64,000 nt of DNA from Bradyrhizobium tropiciagri. Its GTDB lineage: Bacteria > Pseudomonadota > Alphaproteobacteria > Rhizobiales > Xanthobacteraceae. A program made the position numbers and the translations under genes. Shown in pieces: positions 1 to 8,137 of this stretch. The notes below the pieces were generated by a model. The model searched no databases, was not told where the DNA came from, and saw only the letters and a list, made by a program, of their open reading frames with translations. Each line of letters starts with the position of its first letter. Within the stretch, counting starts at the first letter, position 1. The stretch covers positions 62,001-126,000 of the forward strand of contig NZ_LFLZ01000016.1 of the NCBI RefSeq assembly GCF_001189845.1. Reading direction: 5' to 3'.

Positions 1-1
1 A

Positions 2-1636
2 GTGGTCTCCCCGCTGCTAGCCGCCAACGTGCAGTCGCCGGTCTGCGTTGCGTTCGTTGCGCCGTCGGGGATGGCGGATCAGGCAGCATTTGATGGGCTG
101 TATCGCCACCTGGCGAGCCACAACCTTTACATCTACTCCAAGCTGCACATTGCGACGCGGAGTTTCCGGATCGGCTGCATCGGGGAAATTCAATCCGGTT
201 GGATTCAGCAGTTGGGTTGCGCCTTCCGGACATACTTCCGCCCTGGTCACGGTGCGGCAGCGCGACCAATATCCGCTCAGGAGACATCCCAGGCCCTCGT
301 CAAGGTGCCGCCTCGCGTGGCAGCGGGCGCGCAGGTGCCATGGTCCCCCGAGACTGCCGTTCTGCACGCAGGTTACCGTCGCGACCCGGTGACGAAGGCT
401 GTGGCCGTGCCGATATATCAGAACACGGCTTATGAACTCGATGGCGATCTGAACCACATTGCCGATGTCTACAACGTAAAGGCTGATGGGTTCACCTATA
501 CAAGGATCATCAATCCGACGACCCGCGCGCTGGAAAGAAGGTATGCGGCGGTCGATACGGGAAGGGATTCGCTCGCCGTCGCATCAGGGCAAGCGGCAAC
601 CTTCCTTGCCATCGTCAACCTGGCAAGCGGGCAGGTCGGGGATAATGTCGTCGCCTCGCCATATCTGTATGGCAATACCTGGAACCTGCTCCATAACACG
701 CTGAAGCGTCTTGGCATCAGCGTCAGGACGGCGGATCCCCGAAGGCCCGAGACGTTCGAACGTGCCATCGATGATCGCACGATATGCCTATTCGGAGAGG
801 TGATTTCGAACCCCTGTCTGATTCCGCTTCCGGTCAAGCAACTGGCGGAGATCGGTCGGAAGTACGGCGTTCCCCTGGTGGTGGATAATACCACGACGCC
901 ACTGGTATGCCGGCCGTCAGATCTCGGTGCTGCGATCACGACGTACTCCGCGACGAAATACATATGCGGCCATGGCACCACGTTGGGCGGGCTGATTGTC
1001 GACAACGGCAAGTTCAGCTACCGCGGGGCCTCCCGCTTTCCGTTGTTCAACGGTCCTGACGAGGCGCATGGCGGGATTATCTGGCGCAGCGCGCTGCAGG
1101 ATGTCGACGATCTTGGAAAAAGCGAGTTTCTGCTGAAGGCTCGCATGACTTGGCTGCGCGATACGGGGGCTGCGATCGCTCCGTTTGCGAGCTTCCAACT
1201 GATCCAGGGGCTTGAGACGCTGCCGCTTCGCATGAAGCAGCACTGCGCCAACGCTAGGGTCGTCGCAGACGCTCTCAAGAAGCATCCAAAGGTGCGCCGT
1301 GTCTTCTATCCGGGGCTCTTCGAAGGCGCCGATCGGGAAACCGTCGACCAGACGCTAAACCCGGCATATGGGCACGGCGCAATGGTCATGTTCGAGGTGG
1401 AGGACGAGCTGGCCGGACGTAAGTTCATCCAGAACGTCGACTTGATGTATCACGTTTCCAATGTTGGAGATGCGCGCACACTGGTGACGCATCCCGTGTC
1501 CACGACACACACAACCGTTCCACGGGAAAAGCGCGAGGCCGCGGGCATATTTGGCGGTTCGATCCGGCTTTGCGCCGGCATCGAGGACGTCGACGACATT
1601 GTCCGCGATCTGCACAAGGCGCTCGCCGCAATCTGA
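2..1636 (+). CDS. rtxA: RtxA (3' part): aminotransferase / O-acetylhomoserine sulfhydrylase-like rhizobitoxine synthase
   Basis: The reading frame is open from the window edge, so the 5' part of the gene is missing. Residues 1-80 resemble the C-terminal end of a class V aminotransferase (FRIGCIGEI). From about residue 113 a complete Cys/Met-metabolism PLP enzyme follows, of the O-acetylhomoserine sulfhydrylase type, with the Schiff-base lysine in SATKY (K319 of the visible frame). This two-domain fusion is known from RtxA of Bradyrhizobium elkanii: the N-domain makes serinol from dihydroxyacetone phosphate and the C-domain couples it to a homoserine-derived unit, giving dihydrorhizobitoxine. 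The desaturase gene downstream supports the call. It ends 31 bp before rtxC. Confidence 0.88.
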   Translation: MVSPLLAANVQSPVCVAFVAPSGMADQAAFDGLYRHLASHNLYIYSKLHIATRSFRIGCIGEIQSGWIQQLGCAFRTYFRPGHGAAARPISAQETSQALVKVPPRVAAGAQVPWSPETAVLHAGYRRDPVTKAVAVPIYQNTAYELDGDLNHIADVYNVKADGFTYTRIINPTTRALERRYAAVDTGRDSLAVASGQAATFLAIVNLASGQVGDNVVASPYLYGNTWNLLHNTLKRLGISVRTADPRRPETFERAIDDRTICLFGEVISNPCLIPLPVKQLAEIGRKYGVPLVVDNTTTPLVCRPSDLGAAITTYSATKYICGHGTTLGGLIVDNGKFSYRGASRFPLFNGPDEAHGGIIWRSALQDVDDLGKSEFLLKARMTWLRDTGAAIAPFASFQLIQGLETLPLRMKQHCANARVVADALKKHPKVRRVFYPGLFEGADRETVDQTLNPAYGHGAMVMFEVEDELAGRKFIQNVDLMYHVSNVGDARTLVTHPVSTTHTTVPREKREAAGIFGGSIRLCAGIEDVDDIVRDLHKALAAI

Positions 1637-1667
1637 CAACCTAGAAAGTGATCAGGAAGGGATTCTC

Positions 1668-2726
1668 ATGAATCAGCCAGAAGCTTGGAAACTGAGGTCG
1701 TCACGCTATGAGGCCGTTCCATTCAGTCGCGAGATCAATAAGCAGCTCTCCGAGCTGAGGCCCGATAACATAACGGGTGCTGCCTATATCGCGAAAGACT
1801 ACGTCGTGATCGCGGCGTGCACGCTCGCGACCGTGTCGGTCTCATGGTGGTTGTATCCGCTCGCGGTCCTTCTGATCGGCGCCTACCAGCGTGGATTGAC
1901 GACGATCGCCCATGATGCGGCCCACCGCACGCTCGCGAAGAACACCACCTGGAACTACGTCCTTGGGATTCTGTTCGCTGCCTATCCGTTGTTCCAGCGC
2001 CACTGGGCTTACCGGATCTCACACGTCTATTTGCATCATCCATATCTCGGCGACCCGGACAAGGATCCTGACCTGAAGTTCTTCCTGGCCAACGGTGTTT
2101 ACGACGTGCAGCCGCCTGAGCGATACGCGTTCAACCTGATCTGGAAGCCGATATTTGGCGGTGCGACGGTGGCGTACCTGAAGTATCTCTGGACCAACCG
2201 GTTTTCGATCAGAGATGCCGAGGACGAGAGCCGCTCAGGCATACTTATCGACAAATATGGCTTCTATCTCTTCTGGATCTGCATCCTGGGCGGATCCTAT
2301 GCCCTTGGGCTGCTCCACATCGTGATCCTGTTCTGGATCGTGCCCTATCTCACCACGTTCCAGGTGCTTGGCTGGTTTGTTGAACTCGCCGAGCACTCAC
2401 CGATGTGCGAGACCGAGACGCAGAACGTCTATCTGACAAGGAATCGCAAAGGGAATTTCCTGGAGCGGGCTATCCTTGGGCAAAACCTGGATGAATATCA
2501 CCTCGAGCATCACCTCTCGCCCGGCATCCCGTTCTGGCTGTTGCACAAAGCCCAGAAAATCAGGATGCAGGATCCGGCTTACGCAAAGGTTGCCGCAAGC
2601 TGGGGAGGGCTCTTCGTCAAGGGGCCGCAAGGTCAGCCGAGCGTCATCACTCAGTTGAAGGAGCGAAACCGGCGTCTGTATGAGCAATCTATGCGCGGTG
2701 CCAACACGAGCGGACAACCCGCGTGA
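1668..2726 (+). CDS. rtxC: RtxC: dihydrorhizobitoxine desaturase (fatty-acid-desaturase fold)
   Basis: A 352-residue membrane desaturase. The three histidine clusters for a di-iron site are visible: HDAAH near residue 82, HVYLHH near 119 and EYHLEHH near 276, with several hydrophobic segments around 45-100 and 205-245. In B. elkanii RtxC introduces the vinyl ether double bond, converting dihydrorhizobitoxine to rhizobitoxine, an inhibitor of ACC synthase (plant ethylene synthesis) and of cystathionine beta-lyase. The ATG was chosen because AGGAAGGG lies 6-7 nt upstream and the protein then starts at the usual position. The frame is open further upstream, inside rtxA, but without support. Its stop overlaps the GTG of the next gene. 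Confidence 0.9.
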   Translation: MNQPEAWKLRSSRYEAVPFSREINKQLSELRPDNITGAAYIAKDYVVIAACTLATVSVSWWLYPLAVLLIGAYQRGLTTIAHDAAHRTLAKNTTWNYVLGILFAAYPLFQRHWAYRISHVYLHHPYLGDPDKDPDLKFFLANGVYDVQPPERYAFNLIWKPIFGGATVAYLKYLWTNRFSIRDAEDESRSGILIDKYGFYLFWICILGGSYALGLLHIVILFWIVPYLTTFQVLGWFVELAEHSPMCETETQNVYLTRNRKGNFLERAILGQNLDEYHLEHHLSPGIPFWLLHKAQKIRMQDPAYAKVAASWGGLFVKGPQGQPSVITQLKERNRRLYEQSMRGANTSGQPA

Positions 2727-3553
2727 CGTTGCAACGGCCAGACAAATCCCGCGCCGTGGTCGGCATCACCTCGAATCGTCTGTTGGTCGATGGTGTGCAT
2801 CGCGATTGGTTGCGGCGCAAGTACGTCAAGGCCCTGCTTCACCATGCGGGCGTGGCGTGCGTCATATTGCCGACGATCGACGCTGAAGATGCGCCGGTTG
2901 AGACCGCACGGGCGATCATGCGGACTCTCGACGGGCTCGTGTTGACAGGAGACGAATCCAACGTCGATCCTGCCGTTCTGAGGGCGCCTGCGTCCTGTCC
3001 AGGGCCTGATCAGCAAGACATCGAGAATGGAATCCGTGATCGTCCCCGGGACAGGTTATCCGGGGTAGCGATCAGGAACGCCATTGCGCAGGGAATGCCG
3101 ATCCTGGGCATTTGCCGCGGTCTGCAGGAGCTCAACGTCCATTTCGGCGGCACGCTTCGCTCATCCCTTAGCGCGTGGAGTCTGGGAAGTGGCCAGATGC
3201 ATGCCGAGAAGACAGACCGCCCGAGAGATCGCCAGTACGATGTCGCACATAGCATCAGGGTATGTCCCGACGGTGCGCTCTTTCCGATCGCGCGCACCGT
3301 CGAAGCACAGGTCAACTCCCTTCACAATCAAGGCATAGAGGTGCTGGCCAGTGCGTTAAGACGGGAGGCGTGGGCGCCTGACGGCCTGGTCGAAGCGGTT
3401 TCGGTCGTGGGCGCGCCGACGCTGCAGATCGCCGTGCAATGGCACCCCGAATGGCACGCTTCAACCGATCTGCTGAGCAAGCGACTATTCACGGCGTTCG
3501 GAGAGGCGTGTCTCGCGTACGCCGAACAAAGAAGCACGAGAGGTGGACAGTGA
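2723..3553 (+). CDS. rtxD: Class I glutamine amidotransferase-like (peptidase C26) protein of the rtx operon
   Basis: A 276-residue protein of the gamma-glutamyl hydrolase / PuuD type. The nucleophile elbow GICRGLQELN carries Cys131, and QWHPEWH supplies His241 and Glu243, completing the Cys-His-Glu triad. It starts with GTG overlapping the rtxC stop by 4 nt (GTGA), which implies coupled translation. With RtxG (glutamine synthetase-like), it suggests a gamma-glutamyl protection/deprotection cycle like the one in putrescine catabolism, acting on rhizobitoxine or an intermediate. That role is inferred; the family and catalytic residues are seen. The letter follows the gene order of the published rtxACDEFG operon, recalled from memory. 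Confidence 0.8.
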   Translation: MTLQRPDKSRAVVGITSNRLLVDGVHRDWLRRKYVKALLHHAGVACVILPTIDAEDAPVETARAIMRTLDGLVLTGDESNVDPAVLRAPASCPGPDQQDIENGIRDRPRDRLSGVAIRNAIAQGMPILGICRGLQELNVHFGGTLRSSLSAWSLGSGQMHAEKTDRPRDRQYDVAHSIRVCPDGALFPIARTVEAQVNSLHNQGIEVLASALRREAWAPDGLVEAVSVVGAPTLQIAVQWHPEWHASTDLLSKRLFTAFGEACLAYAEQRSTRGGQ

Positions 3554-4572
3554 CATTTCAAACCAAACGCGGTCCGCCCAGATCGAAAGGGGAGTTCGCC
3601 GAAACCGACGCGCCGGCATGGTTCGGGGGGCGCGCTGCGCCGCAGCAACCTCGAACGAACGGCGGGCGGTCGACAAGCCGCTTCGCTCTGGGAGTTCTCT
3701 TTGTGGCGCTTTACGTCGTTCTGAGCGCGGCAGGCGAGGTGTATGCGGCATCGTATTTTCAGCAGGCAGACCTGTTCGTCGCTCTGTTGGTGTCCTTTGC
3801 GGCGGTATGTCTGTCGTTCAATCTGCTGGCTGGTCACGGGACGGGCAAGGCACGAGTGACGAAGCCTGCGCTCGTGGCTTTCGTGTCGCTCAATCTCGTG
3901 ACCGCGATCAGCTGGACCGGATTGTTTATCGGCCTGAAATACGCCGAACCCGCGATCGTCGTGGCGTTCATGGTCGCGCTAGGACCCGCCGCAACGGTCT
4001 GGTTGAACGCGCTGATCAGGCGGAAGGGTATCCCTCCAGCATCCGACATCGTCGTGAGCGCCACGATTGCGATGATAGGCGGCTACATGATCTGGATCTC
4101 GGTCAGCGGCAATGCGGGCGTGCAGTGGGGGCCTCGATCGTCCTTGGGCATCGTCCTCGCGATCGTGGCCGGCCTATCGCTGGCGCTTACAAATGTACTG
4201 GTCAAACTGCTGTTCGACTACGGGTTTTCCGGCCGACAGGTGTTGGCGCACCGGTTCTATGGAACGATTCTCCTGCTGCTGGGACTGGTCGACTATTCCT
4301 CCATCGTGCTTGAGATCTCGCAGAATTGGCCTGCGATCGCGGCGATCGGGCTCTCCACGATCATTGTTCCTCTGCTCTTGATCCAGGAGGGTATCCGACG
4401 GGTCGAGCCTTTCACCGTCAACATGGTGCTGTCCACCGCCCCTGTCATCACGTTCCTGTTCCAGTACTTCGATTCTCGCATCGTGCCTTCGCTCCACACG
4501 TTCATTGGAAATGTTCTCATCACGATTGTCGCTGTCGGCAACGTCTACTCGCAGTATCGGAGGACCGCATGA
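3550..4572 (+). CDS. rtxE: EamA/DMT-type multispanning membrane transporter of the rtx operon
   Basis: A 340-residue protein beginning with GTG that overlaps the previous stop by 4 nt. About 45 polar, probably cytosolic, residues precede about ten hydrophobic segments arranged as two similar halves (about 46-165 and 200-338), as in the drug/metabolite transporter superfamily. It sits in the middle of the rtx operon, so it is the obvious candidate for exporting rhizobitoxine or a protected intermediate, but substrate and direction are inferred. The initiation codon is uncommon but fits the tight overlaps of the operon. Upstream ATG codons in this frame would overlap the preceding gene by over 100 nt and are unlikely. 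Confidence 0.8.
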   Translation: MTFQTKRGPPRSKGEFAETDAPAWFGGRAAPQQPRTNGGRSTSRFALGVLFVALYVVLSAAGEVYAASYFQQADLFVALLVSFAAVCLSFNLLAGHGTGKARVTKPALVAFVSLNLVTAISWTGLFIGLKYAEPAIVVAFMVALGPAATVWLNALIRRKGIPPASDIVVSATIAMIGGYMIWISVSGNAGVQWGPRSSLGIVLAIVAGLSLALTNVLVKLLFDYGFSGRQVLAHRFYGTILLLLGLVDYSSIVLEISQNWPAIAAIGLSTIIVPLLLIQEGIRRVEPFTVNMVLSTAPVITFLFQYFDSRIVPSLHTFIGNVLITIVAVGNVYSQYRRTA

Positions 4573-5858
4573 ACGAACGCAAATGTGTAATCGTCGACGC
4601 ATATTCGACTGGCCGATTTCTACCTGAAGAGTTCAAGCGGTACGGAATTGGAACGGTGCACGTGATGTCGGCTGCACAGATCCCAGCCATCTTCCAGTCG
4701 CATTTCGACGCTGACCTGTATGATGAAGTCATTCGTCCCCACGAATGCATGGCCCACGACGAGATCGTTGAATTTCATCTTCAGGCCCTCCGCGGCAGGG
4801 AGCTGGAGTTCGTTATAGCGGGGTCCGAGACCGGAGTTGAGCTTGCCGATTCCATCTCGGAACGGCTGGGGTTGCCTTCGAATGGGACGGCTCTGTCAGC
4901 CGCCCGGCGTGATAAATCTCGGATGTCCGAAGCGTTGGCCGCAGCAGGCGTGCGATCGATCAGGCAGGTCGTGTCTGACAATGCCGTTGAGATCGCTAGC
5001 TGGAAACGTCAAGAGAACTTCGATGAGATCGTGATCAAGCCACTAAATAGCACAGGCACGGAGGACGTGTTCTTCTGCTCGGCTGATGCGGATGTCGAGC
5101 GCGCCCTGTCTGCCATCGTCGGAAAGACGAACCGGGTCGGAGCATTCAATGAACTGGCGCTTGCACAGGAGAAAATAAACGGTCAGCAATATACCGTAAA
5201 TGCCGTCTCGATCGATGGAGAAGCGTTCATCACCGAGGCCTGGACTTATGAGACCGTTCCCGTCGAGGGCGCATCGTCGGTCTGCTCACGCGAGTGGTTG
5301 CTCGGCGCCAAGGAGCCCATCGTTCTGGAGTTGTCCGATTATCTTGTGCGTGCGTTGCAGGCACTTCAGATCGTCAACGGACCAGCGCATGCGGAGATCA
5401 TCGTCGATGATCGCGGACCAGTTTTGGTCGACTTCGGAGCGAGACTGCAAGGAACCATGTCGGCAAAGGCCAGGACCATGGCGTTGGGTGACAATCATAT
5501 GTCGCTGACGGCCTGGCGGTACGCAAATCCCAAGGAATTTGGCGAGTGTATGAGGTTGCGTGGGGCCTACAAGCGACAGGCTCATGCACTGTGCGTCTCG
5601 TTGATTTCCGATATGAGCGGTGTCGTTGCCGGTTACTCCGGATTGGATGCAATCCGTAACCTCTCGAGCTTTGCGGATGCCATCGCATTCGTTCCCATAG
5701 GCCAAAAGCTGGTCCCGACGATCGACCTGGTGTCCACACCAGGCATCGTGTACCTCGTCAATAACGACCTGGTACAGCTTGAGGATGACTATCGCCAATT
5801 GCGTGCGCTGCGGATGAACCAGGTGTTCGATCTGATGGCGCAGGAAGGCGGCGAATGA
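4569..5858 (+). CDS. rtxF: ATP-grasp carboxylate-amine ligase of the rtx operon
   Basis: A 429-residue ATP-grasp protein with an N-terminal pre-ATP-grasp part (residues 1-100), a central lysine-containing nucleotide-binding segment (EIVIKPLNSTGTEDV, about 155-170) and the metal-binding core (PAHAEIIVDDRGPVLVDFGARLQG, split around 277-300). Such enzymes activate a carboxylate as acyl phosphate and join it to an amine. In this operon it could attach an amino acid to rhizobitoxine or to its precursor, possibly for self-protection or export; no substrate can be read from the sequence. ATG overlaps the preceding stop by 4 nt and the end overlaps rtxG by 4 nt. Confidence 0.8.
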   Translation: MNERKCVIVDAYSTGRFLPEEFKRYGIGTVHVMSAAQIPAIFQSHFDADLYDEVIRPHECMAHDEIVEFHLQALRGRELEFVIAGSETGVELADSISERLGLPSNGTALSAARRDKSRMSEALAAAGVRSIRQVVSDNAVEIASWKRQENFDEIVIKPLNSTGTEDVFFCSADADVERALSAIVGKTNRVGAFNELALAQEKINGQQYTVNAVSIDGEAFITEAWTYETVPVEGASSVCSREWLLGAKEPIVLELSDYLVRALQALQIVNGPAHAEIIVDDRGPVLVDFGARLQGTMSAKARTMALGDNHMSLTAWRYANPKEFGECMRLRGAYKRQAHALCVSLISDMSGVVAGYSGLDAIRNLSSFADAIAFVPIGQKLVPTIDLVSTPGIVYLVNNDLVQLEDDYRQLRALRMNQVFDLMAQEGGE

Positions 5859-7189
5859 CCGACATCCGTGTGGCGCGCACGAACTCAGCTCGTGCGGCGA
5901 TGATTGGCGTGAGCGACTTTGACGGTATCCTTCGAGGTAAGCACGTCCTGGGTGAAGATCTCTCGGATGGAGACAAGATCGTCAAGTTCTCTGAAGCGGT
6001 GCTGGCGTGGGATTGTGCGGACCGGGTCATTCCCGAAGGATTCACGCAAAAGCCACTCTCAGCATTCGGAGATGCCGATCTGCGTGTTCTGTCTGGCACC
6101 GGCCGTTTGGTGTCTTATCTCGGCGATCAGCATCTCTACCTTGCCGAGTTTATGGGCGCACATGAGGACATCTGCCCGCGAGGTATCCTGCGCAAAGTCC
6201 TGAAAAGGGCAGCTGATCACGGATACGGCTGCACGGCCGGGTTCGAGTTCGAGTTCATGCTGTTCAATGAGAACGCCGACACAATTGAGGACAAACCGTT
6301 CGGCCAATGGGCTCCGTTCACGCGAGGGCCATTCGGTTACTCGATTGCGCGCTCTGTCGCGCACCAGGAGCTGTTCGGCGAGATCTTGGCGCTTTGTGAG
6401 AAGGCCAGAATACCTCTCAGCGGCTTGCACTTCGAGACAGGGCCGGGCGTGATTGAAGCATCACTTCATCATTGTGATGCCCTGGAAGCTGCGGATCGAG
6501 CGATCATCTTCAAGGCAATGATAAAAGCCTGGGCGCAGACGAAAGGCATGATGGCAACATTCATGGCCAAGGTTTGCGAGGATTGGCCCGGCCAGTCGGG
6601 CCATATTCACATCTCGGTGTTCTCGGACGGCCACAATGCGTTTTACGATAGTAACGCGTTTGGCAACGTCTCAAAGATCATGAGGCAATTTGTCGGCGGA
6701 CAACTGAATTATATGAATGAGTTCTGCCTGCTCGCCGCGCCGAACTTCAATAGCTACAAGAGATTGGTCCCCGGCTACTGGGCGCCGGTCTGCCCAAGCT
6801 GGGGAATTGACAACCGCTCCTGCGCGGTGCGGGCCATTCCGGGAGAGCCGTCTTCACATCGCCTCGAGTACAGGCTGGCTGGTGCAGACATGAACCCTTA
6901 TCTCGCTCTCTCATGTGCTATCGGTTCGGGTGTGCTGGGCGTCGAGACCGATGCGGACTTGCCGGCTTCGATCGTCGGTGACGCAAGCATGGAAATGTGT
7001 CCTCGCTCCGGAAGGCTGCCTCAAAGCCTGGCAGAGGCAACATATCGGTTTGCACAGTCGCCGGCGGCCAATGATGTGTTCGGAGAAAGGTTTGTCGAGG
7101 CCTTTTCCTGCTCCCGGCGCTGGGAGTGGGAGGCCGTTCAACATCGGGTGACTGACTTTGAACGTCGGCGGTACTTCGAGATCATCTAG
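5855..7189 (+). CDS. rtxG: Glutamine synthetase-like protein (gamma-glutamyl ligase type) of the rtx operon
   Basis: A 444-residue protein of the glutamine synthetase superfamily. Typical landmarks are the metal-binding FEFEFMLFNE (about residue 130), the GHIHISVF nucleotide/metal motif (about 249-256) and the late NRSCAVRAI segment with the substrate-binding arginine. The length matches GS-III/PuuA-like gamma-glutamylpolyamine synthetases rather than long GlnA types. With the amidotransferase-type hydrolase RtxD it could add a gamma-glutamyl group that RtxD later removes. It is the last gene of the coupled run; a hairpin at 7359-7389 follows. The role in rhizobitoxine production is known only by operon membership. 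Confidence 0.82.
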   Translation: MTDIRVARTNSARAAMIGVSDFDGILRGKHVLGEDLSDGDKIVKFSEAVLAWDCADRVIPEGFTQKPLSAFGDADLRVLSGTGRLVSYLGDQHLYLAEFMGAHEDICPRGILRKVLKRAADHGYGCTAGFEFEFMLFNENADTIEDKPFGQWAPFTRGPFGYSIARSVAHQELFGEILALCEKARIPLSGLHFETGPGVIEASLHHCDALEAADRAIIFKAMIKAWAQTKGMMATFMAKVCEDWPGQSGHIHISVFSDGHNAFYDSNAFGNVSKIMRQFVGGQLNYMNEFCLLAAPNFNSYKRLVPGYWAPVCPSWGIDNRSCAVRAIPGEPSSHRLEYRLAGADMNPYLALSCAIGSGVLGVETDADLPASIVGDASMEMCPRSGRLPQSLAEATYRFAQSPAANDVFGERFVEAFSCSRRWEWEAVQHRVTDFERRRYFEII

Positions 7190-7358
7190 CTGTTCGCACT
7201 ATTGAGGATTGCCGCCGTTGCGCCGCGGTTGGTCAGGGCCTGGGCGTCCGTCCGGGACAGCCGCGGAAGTTCACGCCTGGACCCTCCCTTCTTTCGCCGT
7301 CTTGCTGGAGGCAGGCGACCATCACAATCTAGCTATCCATGTTGCGGCGCGTCCGCTG

Positions 7359-7389
7359 AACCTCCGGCCGCAGGGCGCGACCGGAGGTT
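7359..7389. terminator. Hairpin between convergent rtxG and small secreted-protein gene
   Basis: AACCTCCGG (7359-7367) and CCGGAGGTT (7381-7389) are perfect 9-bp arms around a 13-nt loop. The hairpin lies between two convergent genes and could stop transcription from both sides. There is no T-run, so intrinsic termination is uncertain. Confidence 0.45.
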
Positions 7390-7409
7390 GACCCCAACAG
7401 GGCTTCGCG

Positions 7410-7706
7410 TCAGTGCCGCTTGCTGCTTATCGGCGTGGTGTTATTCGCAGGGTCGTCAACTGCCTCATTGTCGGACGCGTTGCCGTCGGCTGCATTCTTT
7501 GCGCCCTTGGGCGACTTCCTGCCCGCTTTTGCGCCAGCGGCCCTGAGCTTAGGCGACGAGTCCTCATCATCGCTTATCCCGCTCTGTACGTTTGATCCTT
7601 CGCCTTTGCGAGCCTTGGCATCTGCGGAAAGGCTTTGCGCAATGACTGGGTAAGCAAGGAAAGCCGCAAGGCCGCATGCGAGTACAGAGGTCTTCACCAA
7701 TTTCAT
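7410..7706 (-). CDS. Small secreted or periplasmic protein, function unknown
   Basis: A 98-residue protein with a clear Sec signal peptide: MKLVKTS, a hydrophobic stretch, then a probable cleavage after VIAQ (about residue 24). The mature part is hydrophilic and low-complexity, rich in Lys, Ala, Ser, Asp and Gly, without Cys. AGGAG sits 7 nt before the ATG on the minus strand. It converges on rtxG. I do not recognise a family. The signal peptide and ribosome binding site make it more credible than a chance frame; the strand opposite contains open frames that lack both. Confidence 0.6.
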   Translation of the reverse strand: MKLVKTSVLACGLAAFLAYPVIAQSLSADAKARKGEGSNVQSGISDDEDSSPKLRAAGAKAGRKSPKGAKNAADGNASDNEAVDDPANNTTPISSKRH

Positions 7707-8057
7707 TCACGTCTCCTGGATCGAGTTGCTTGACGGAGCGATTTTGGCTCGACGCCGCGCCGCCCGCTTGCGCCGCTTGCGTCGCGTTAAGCGTACGTGC
7801 AGCGCTGCTTCATCTAGTCTCTCTTGTGTGGTCATCGTTTAGGAGATTTGGGGTAAATTCGCGAAGTTGTTGTCTTACCTGTGGCGATACAACATTCGTA
7901 TCGTCGTACCCTGCTCACGACTGGAGGGACGAGTGCAAGATCTGCGCTGCTGAAGTGGCCGGAGTCCCCGGCCGGGGAGATAGACGCGCGCTGGCGGCCT
8001 TGAAGTTCTCACGTCTGGAGTCGTCTAACGGCAGGCACCGCTTTTGTCGTCGAGCTT

Positions 8058-8085
8058 GTCAGCATCCCGTAAGCTAAGCTCGGCA
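8058..8085 (+). promoter_or_regulatory. Putative tts box (TtsI-binding site)
   Basis: GTCAGCATCCCGTAAGCTAA starts at 8058 and continues with GCTCGGCA. It matches the rhizobial tts-box pattern GTCAG...TCG.AAGCTAA at most conserved positions, although the TTTTCG core is altered to ATCCCG. It lies 53 bp upstream of the ATG at 8138, in the correct orientation for a type III effector gene. TtsI dependence is inferred. Confidence 0.6.
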
Positions 8086-8137
8086 GTCTACCGCTATCCG
8101 AAAGCCGGCTTTGGCGGTTCTCAATGGGAGACTAGGT

